A stretch of DNA of 35,170 bases from Pleurotus djamor (lineage: Eukaryota; Basidiomycota; Agaricomycetes; Agaricales; Pleurotaceae): NCBI GenBank assembly GCA_029747585.1, contig JAPEVF010000478.1, forward strand, positions 1-35,170. The letters are read 5' to 3'. Positions 29,996 through 35,170 of the stretch are shown in pieces. The notes beneath the pieces were generated by a model. It saw nothing but the letters and a program-made list of their open reading frames with translations, did no database searches and was not told where the DNA came from. The first letter of the stretch is position 1. Every line of letters starts with the position of its first letter. The translations under genes were made by a program, and so were the position numbers.

Positions 29996-31425
29996 ATGTC
30001 TCCCGTCGCTCTTTCCGCTTTATTGGCGCTCTACGCCGTCAACGCCGCTGCCCAAGCCACTGGGACCTTCCCCGCCGTACCTCTAGCTTCAAAACACTTT
30101 GCTTACCCCGGAGGCATCGTAAGTCGTCCGTTTCGCTTGGAAAATGCGGGGTTGGGCTCGGCGTGGAGGTTACCCTGAGATCGTGTCTTTGTTCATCGCC
30201 AAGCTGACTTGGGTGTTTCNTTTTTTTTCTTGGACCGACAGCCCTACCAAGCCGACACTGACCCAAACCTCATCCGTGGTAATCAATTCGGATTCAACAT
30301 CTGCAACTCGACGACGGAGAACCAAAACTCCCTATGTCAGACATCATTTGTCAACCACATCGATGGTACGTTGTCGTGGTCGTTTCGTCGGTCGTTGCCG
30401 TGAAGCTAACTATATGCGTTCTTTTTCCGTGCAGACTTTTGTCTCTGGGCACCAAGCGAACCCAACTCCGTCATCGCCAACACCGAAGGCGAGGAAGTCG
30501 CCTGGTGCACGAAACCAGGCCATGGAACCCGTCTTATCCCCGAGGGGACCCTCACAGGCGTGCAGTACATCCGCACTCCCGATTACATCCAGATCGTCGG
30601 CTTCATCAAGCAAACAAACATTAACATCCAAGACGGAGATTTTGGAGGGGAGTTGGATCCTCATGGGGCTGATTTGGTACGTCGTTGTTGTCTCTCCTCG
30701 TAGGTCTGGGTGTTAATAGCCATACGTGCAGCGTGGTAACCCCCTCGGAGGGTTGATGTACTCGAACGCATTCGGTGGAGGGAACGATAATAACTCGTAT
30801 ACGCAGGTCATCGAATGGACAAAGTGCGTACCGTCTCCATCATCCTACTCACGTTTACTCACCCGTTTCCCGTAGCTTCATGGGTGGCAACGCTTTCTGC
30901 ATCAAAGTCTGCGACCCCGCCGGCCCCAATGCAGCCCACTACTGCGAACACATCTACGACCGCATCGGATGCGCATACAACGCCCCCAACCACGCCCAAG
31001 ACGGGACATTCGAAGTCTGCCAAGGCGAAAACATGGATTTCCCCGGTGTTTACACGTCCAACGGCGCCGTCGTCACCTACACCCAACCACCTGAATCCCT
31101 CGGTCCTATTACGACTATGCCGTATTCGGCTCGTGTACCCGCCTCGAGTAACTGTGTTCCGTATCAGAGCTCGCAGCTCTACGCTGCTTTGGCGAGTGTT
31201 AGTGCCCCTGGATCGACGCCTACGACGAGTGGGAGTGGGACCGGTACAGGTGCTACTTCTTCGGCTACGGGGACGTCGAGGGGTGCGACGAGTGGTGGGG
31301 CTAGTGGAACGGGTACGGGTACGGCTGCTGGTGCGAATGCTACTGGGAACAGTGCGGGGGTGGTGGCGTTGTCCGGGGCTGTGACGGTTATGGGGGTTGT
31401 GTTCTCTGCGTTGTTCTTGTCGTAA
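29996..31425 (+). CDS. Macrophage-activating-glycoprotein-like GPI-anchored surface protein
   Basis: Five exons: 29996-30118, 30242-30365, 30435-30676, 30732-30823, 30876-31425; 376 aa. The N terminus is a signal peptide (about 19 aa, SALLALYAVNAAAQA). The central Cys-rich part contains signatures of a basidiomycete family often annotated as macrophage activating glycoprotein: FCLWAPSEPNSVIANTEGEE, WCTKPGHGTRLIP, GVQYIRTPDYIQIVG, DPHGADLRGNPLGG and CDPAGPNAAHYCEHIYDRIG. A Ser/Thr/Gly-rich stalk (about aa 295-350) and a hydrophobic tail (VVALSGAVTVMGVVFSALFL) predict GPI anchoring at the wall or plasma membrane. The family name comes from mushroom extracts that stimulate macrophages; the role in the fungus is unknown. 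Intron 1 is 123 nt and contains an N in a poly-T run. All joins are in frame. Confidence 0.92.
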
Positions 31426-31768
31426 ACTCACCTATTGGACGGTTTATTGTTTTTGACGAGNTTTTTTCTTTCATGAGACAACATGCGGAATTTCTAGTAC
31501 TTATTTACGAGCACACGTATCGTTACCCCATACCCTACCCATCATCTACGTACTCACGTACTCACCATACCACCGCTTTCCCCCATCCTCTCCCTCTCCC
31601 TCTCTCTCTCCTTGCTGTTGTCATCCAGCTACTCTATCCTACGCCTACCGTCACCATCGCCCCCGCCCTCGCTGACTCCGCCCCGTACTTACTTATTCGT
31701 ACCTACGTACCTACTTGCGTTGGACATGGACCATCAGATCATCATTTTAGTTTACTTACTTGCTCAAG
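31426..31768. other. 3' flank of the MAG-like gene
   Basis: No coding region. Contains an N at 31461 beside a T run, and a CT microsatellite at about 31588-31613. It should include the 3' UTR. Confidence 0.5.
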
Positions 31769-31815
31769 TTACAGCAGTTTGCATAAATAATGGCACTTCC
31801 GCCGATTGAGTTGGG
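31769..31815 (+). repeat. Left terminal inverted repeat of the MITE
   Basis: Perfect complement of the right arm over 47 nt; starts ttacagcagtttgc. Confidence 0.93.
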
Positions 31816-32043
31816 AGAAGAGAGCGATTTCGGACTTAGGATTTTCGCGCTCAAGTGGGACTTAGCTGGAATAGCCTACAAAATTGGTTCCCACGGTCTC
31901 TTTAGCTGTGCTCGATCATGTTCACACGACTTCTTTTGCAGAGAGACAAGTCACCAGGGGGTTCCACGATGTTCAAATCGCTCATGAATTTTTTTGAAGT
32001 CCAAAAAGTCCCGAAAATTCTAAGTCCCAANGGCTTCTTTCCC

Positions 32044-32090
32044 CCCAACTCAATCGGCGGAAGTGCCATTATTTATGCAAACTGCTGTAA
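32044..32090 (-). repeat. Right terminal inverted repeat of the MITE
   Basis: Perfect complement of the left arm over 47 nt; ends gcaaactgctgtaa. Confidence 0.93.
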
Positions 32091-34584
32091 AGCCTTTTTC
32101 TGCATTTCTTTCGTGTCGGAGTGGTGTCGATAATGTTTTATTCCGTTCGCGGTTGGTTTGTGGTTGGTCTCACGGGTGCCGTTGAAACTTGAGGGTCGTC
32201 TGTACCTGATCCCGTGTTCGACTCGTGTTGGAGTGTTGGAGTGCCGTTGATCAAGGATTCGTCAGGACTCAGGCCTCAGGCTTCAGGATGGGACCCATGT
32301 GGATGAGCGGTGGTGTGCATGTGGTAGGTGCTACGTCGTCTATCCGAGGCGTGATGCTGTGGAACGAGCGTCGAGGTACGCGAAGACTTCTTGGTGTAAG
32401 ATATGAATTGGATATGGATAGGTCGAAGTTGGACGCCTCCCTTCTTATTTTCATTCCGTACATTGGGCAGGTTTTTAAGTGAAACTGGTGTTGTAGCTCG
32501 TAAGATTCCATTCCATTCTATCCAAAAGTATCGGTCTTCAAGACCGAGGGGTTCATTAATTATTGAGTTGGTGTGCAGTAAAGACTTCGTCAGTGTGAGA
32601 ATTACGGTTCCTAAGATGTACCCTTGACTAGCGTGCACGTTGGAGCGTAGCAAGGACGGATTAGAGGATACGATTCTGGATTCATCGTGCGTCGACCATT
32701 TTACTTGACTTTATCCTTGAGATTGGACTTGGGAAGAGAGGAAGGCGTTTCTTGAGCGAATTGGGAAGACCTCCTGGGATTTCTAGGGGTGACCCTTTTC
32801 CAAGTCGTTCCCTGCGATTCTTCGTTCTTCGTCTTGAGTGTACGCTCGGTAATTCATGGTAATCAGTCCTGCGGAGGAAATTAAATCCCGGGTATCTATC
32901 GTATCTTTGAATGTACGGGAAGTACTGCCATTGCATTTGTGTGGAGTGAAGGCTTTGTCGAGATGAGAGTCACGATTAGGTAGTTGTACGGTCAATAATA
33001 GCGTACATCTAGAGAGGAATGTCGAATTCGGGATCGAGTACCAGCAGCTAGCGAGGGCTAGCGTTCGGCATCTAATTGTGCGCTGTGCAGAGGGAATGAA
33101 TTTCTTGACATACCTGTGCGAGTACAGCATGAGAAAATGTGGTTCAACGGTGGGTACTGTCTACCCTGGCGTGTCTGTACCCTGGATAACGAGGTCCACT
33201 CTGGTCGTAACGATAACTGGAGAAGAATAGCTACGCTATGGATTTGGTTTGTTACTGAAGTTGGAAGGGGGGAAAGGAGACGTGGTTTGATTAAGTTCGT
33301 TGGGTCGTCTGTTGAGCATGTAGAGGAGAGGCTATGTCCTCGAGCGCTGTTTGCATGTGGTGTACATGCTGCGGACGAAGGTTTCTTGAGACCACGAGTA
33401 GGTCGAAATTTTCTTGGCCTATTGTGTCACCAATCGTGCGCTTCTTGACCGCGTCGAGCAAGCATCGAGAAAACGAACGGTCGTGCTCCCTGAGAGACCT
33501 CCTGTACCCCTCCTGTGAGGCTTTGGTGGGTTTCTGAGCGGTTTGGCGTACCGGTATCAGCCCTATCCTCAAAATTTGTTTACAGGCGGAAGATAGATCC
33601 AAAGTAAGTAGTAGAAGTTGACTAGTAGAAGAAGTATTGCGATGACGCGAAGAGGTTGCTGCGGACGAAAGGAAACGGGGCGCTTAGTGTTTTGCATGAC
33701 ACCAAGCCAATCGGGCAATTGCCGAAGATCAAGCGCCCGAAGGCGGGTGCCGTTTTCGTCATCTGGGTTCTTGGGCGTCGTCATCTTCTCCGTTACACCC
33801 TTTCCTTTCTACTCTCATCTTCTCTGTACCACGACGACGACCGCGAACGTGAAATAGACGAGACCGCTATACTCGAAGACGCGTAGACTAGGACAGCCGC
33901 AAAGGAGTTGAACGGATACCGGAGAATACACAAAACCAAGGACACAGGACTTGTTGAGGAGATCACCTCGTTTTCACGGTCCGCGGTATGTCTTGACTTG
34001 GATATCGTGAATGTTAGTAGGTCTAATCGCGAAATTTGTAGTGTTTGAACTCGGTGGACTCGAACTCGAGTCACGTCCCCAGAATTCCCGATTTCATTAA
34101 GCGACCCCATCAAGTATCGAGGTTTCAGCTTCACCTTGGACCTCTCAGCGCCCAGCGCCCACCTCTCACTCGTCGCACAGCAACGGAGGAGGCAGGAGAT
34201 ACAGTAGGCGTAAGGCGGTTTTGATTACTCCAGACCAGGGTGTATAAAGCGTGCAATTTCGGTGCGTTTTCTCCCCCATTATCCTCGAAAGCATTCGGTA
34301 CTGATATCGGTGAATCTACTACCACCAGAGTATAAAGGAACTCTAGCTCTCGGAACAAGGACAAGGCATCGCACGCGGAGGCTTTAGAAGAACATCGCAA
34401 AGAACCATCCGATAACGAAAAAACCTGTGTTGGCGCGCTGCTTTATAGCGGATATCTCAAAACCAACCTCCGCACACGACTTTTTCGATCCAACCAAGTA
34501 CTACCTCCCACCTTTCACCGCCAGTAGCCACCAACAACTCCAACGCTCACATCCAATACTCGACCAACCGAAACCGAACCAAGG
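32091..34584. other. Long stretch without a recognised gene; 3' end holds the PSD promoter
   Basis: About 2.5 kb. Short frames on both strands (for example minus 32783-33130 and 33291-33602, plus 33116-33448) lack recognisable motifs and do not chain into exons. TATA-like tataaa strings at 34243-34248 and 34331-34336 precede the PSD start by about 340 and 250 nt. A near-palindrome gactcgaactcgagtc is at 34057-34072. Confidence 0.5.
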
Positions 34585-35170
34585 ATGGCTTCCACCACCA
34601 AGAAAGCTGCCAAAATCCGAAATGTGCTGAAAAGCGCCGCTCGTCCGCTCGCGAAGATCAAGGGGGGCGTAGGCAATGGGAAGGGGATGAGGGGGAACGG
34701 ATTCGCGCCGTTGCCGGGTGAGACACCGATTGTCGTGTGTAGACTGCAGGTCGTCGGGTGCACCGATGTGCTGGCAAAGGATAATAACGGATATAGTGAT
34801 CCGTACGTCTTCTTTCCCTTCTTTTCATATCCACCACATACTCAAAGTTCCCCTTGAAGTTATGTCGTCGTATCCATCCTTAACCAACGCCACCAAACCC
34901 CCGTCGCCAAACGCACCTTGAACCCAACCTATTCCCCTAAAGACGCGACGTTTGACTTTCCGCTGCACCTCTCCCTAGCGGATCGCTTGGGCGTGGTGGA
35001 GTTCGTGGTGTGGGATAAGGATCTGATGTCGAAGGATTACTTGGGCGAGGTGGCGTTGCCGCTGGACGATTGGTTTGTTGATAGGGAGAAGGGGAGGGAG
35101 AGGCCGTTGGGGTGGGATGACCCGGAGAACCAGGTGTGTATATCCCCNCTCTGCTGTGGATGTCGATGTT
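34585..35170 (+). CDS. Phosphatidylserine decarboxylase, C2-domain type (N-terminal part)
   Basis: Exons 34585-34802 and 34860-35133, then a donor gtgtgt at 35134; the gene continues beyond the window. The 163 complete codons give a basic N terminus (KSAARPLAKIKGG) and a C2 domain from about aa 45: ETPIVVCRLQVVGCTDVLAK, DNNGYSDPYVVVSI, RTLNPTYSPKDATFDFPL, and VVEFVVWDKDLMSKDYLGEV. The Asp residues of DNNGYSDPY and WDKDLMSKDY fit the Ca2+-binding loops, which in such enzymes bind membrane phospholipid. The identification as PSD rests on homology to the minus-strand pseudogene at 17151-19982, where the same C2 segments precede clear PSD sequence; the catalytic part is not in view. The product would make phosphatidylethanolamine at an endomembrane. 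Intron 1 ends in AAG. An alternative is another C2 protein, but the shared order makes PSD likely. Confidence 0.82.

Larger units (their letters stand above)
31769..32090. mobile_element. Tc1/mariner-type MITE with 47-bp terminal inverted repeats
   Basis: The 47 bases at 31769-31815 are the exact reverse complement of 32044-32090. The ends read TACAGCAGTTTGCATAAATA, the style of Tc1/mariner termini, and both sides show TA as the candidate target duplication (31770-31771 and 32088-32089). The arms continue inward imperfectly: ggacttaggattttcg at 31832-31847 is mirrored at 32012-32027. The body (about 230 nt) has no transposase frame, so it is non-autonomous. It lies in noncoding sequence 340 nt after the MAG-like gene. 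An N at 32031 lies inside the right arm region. Confidence 0.88.

Noticed and set aside
30859..31431. Long Arg/Thr-rich minus-strand frame, and a plus-strand shadow at 30815-31384
   Set aside because: Both overlap the GC-rich last exon of the MAG-like gene, whose frame has conserved family motifs.
34057..34072. gactcgaactcgagtc, which resembles a tRNA T-arm
   Set aside because: No acceptor, D or anticodon arm can be formed around it; it is just a near-palindrome.

Overview
The window is nuclear DNA of a filamentous fungus, almost certainly a mushroom-forming basidiomycete (Agaricomycetes). The evidence is dense short spliceosomal introns (mostly 50-70 nt, GTRNGT donors), TATA boxes followed by CT-rich leaders, and typical families: an F-box family, an RTA1-like membrane protein, a secreted FAD oxidase of the berberine-bridge type, a macrophage-activating-glycoprotein-like GPI protein and a C2-domain phosphatidylserine decarboxylase (PSD). 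There are no operons or bacterial signals. Single N characters sit next to homopolymer runs and look like assembly artefacts.

Layout. 1-4548: no recognisable protein gene, with CT-rich and simple repeats and one possible small spliced transcript near 683-1130. 4549-6030 (+): PLP-dependent aminotransferase, 5 exons, one of 15 nt. 6836-8185 (+): RTA1-like seven-helix protein, 9 exons. 8541-10525 (+): DUF4140/DUF4139 (mucoidy-inhibitor-A-like) coiled-coil protein, 6 exons. 11224-13971 (-): secreted FAD-linked oxidoreductase, 15 exons, one of 18 nt; its last two exons lie beyond an apparent stop. 14855-16806 (+): F-box protein. 17151-19982 (-): decayed PSD pseudogene. 19983-23041: no supportable gene, apart from an F-box-linked upstream duplication at its end. 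23042-24998 (+): second F-box paralog, followed at 25030-25615 by a broken 3' fragment of a third copy. 25630-28430: diverged repeat units carrying decayed last exons of the HMG-box-like gene that stands intact at 28789-29511 (-). 29996-31425 (+): macrophage-activating-glycoprotein-like GPI protein, divergent from the HMG gene. 31769-32090: Tc1/mariner-type MITE with perfect 47-bp inverted repeats. 32091-34584: no recognised gene. 34585-35133 and beyond (+): N-terminal C2 domain of an apparently intact PSD whose remainder lies outside the window.

The genes do not form an obvious pathway. The left part (aminotransferase, RTA1, DUF4139, FAD oxidase) is ordinary single-copy housekeeping or secondary-metabolism content. 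The right half is a birth-and-death landscape: F-box genes, the PSD gene and the HMG gene each have one intact member plus duplicated, truncated or decayed relatives within 20 kb. The most informative observations are the PSD gene/pseudogene pair in opposite orientation, the repeated HMG 3' ends, the F-box cluster, the MITE and the micro-exons. I found no convincing new multi-gene system.
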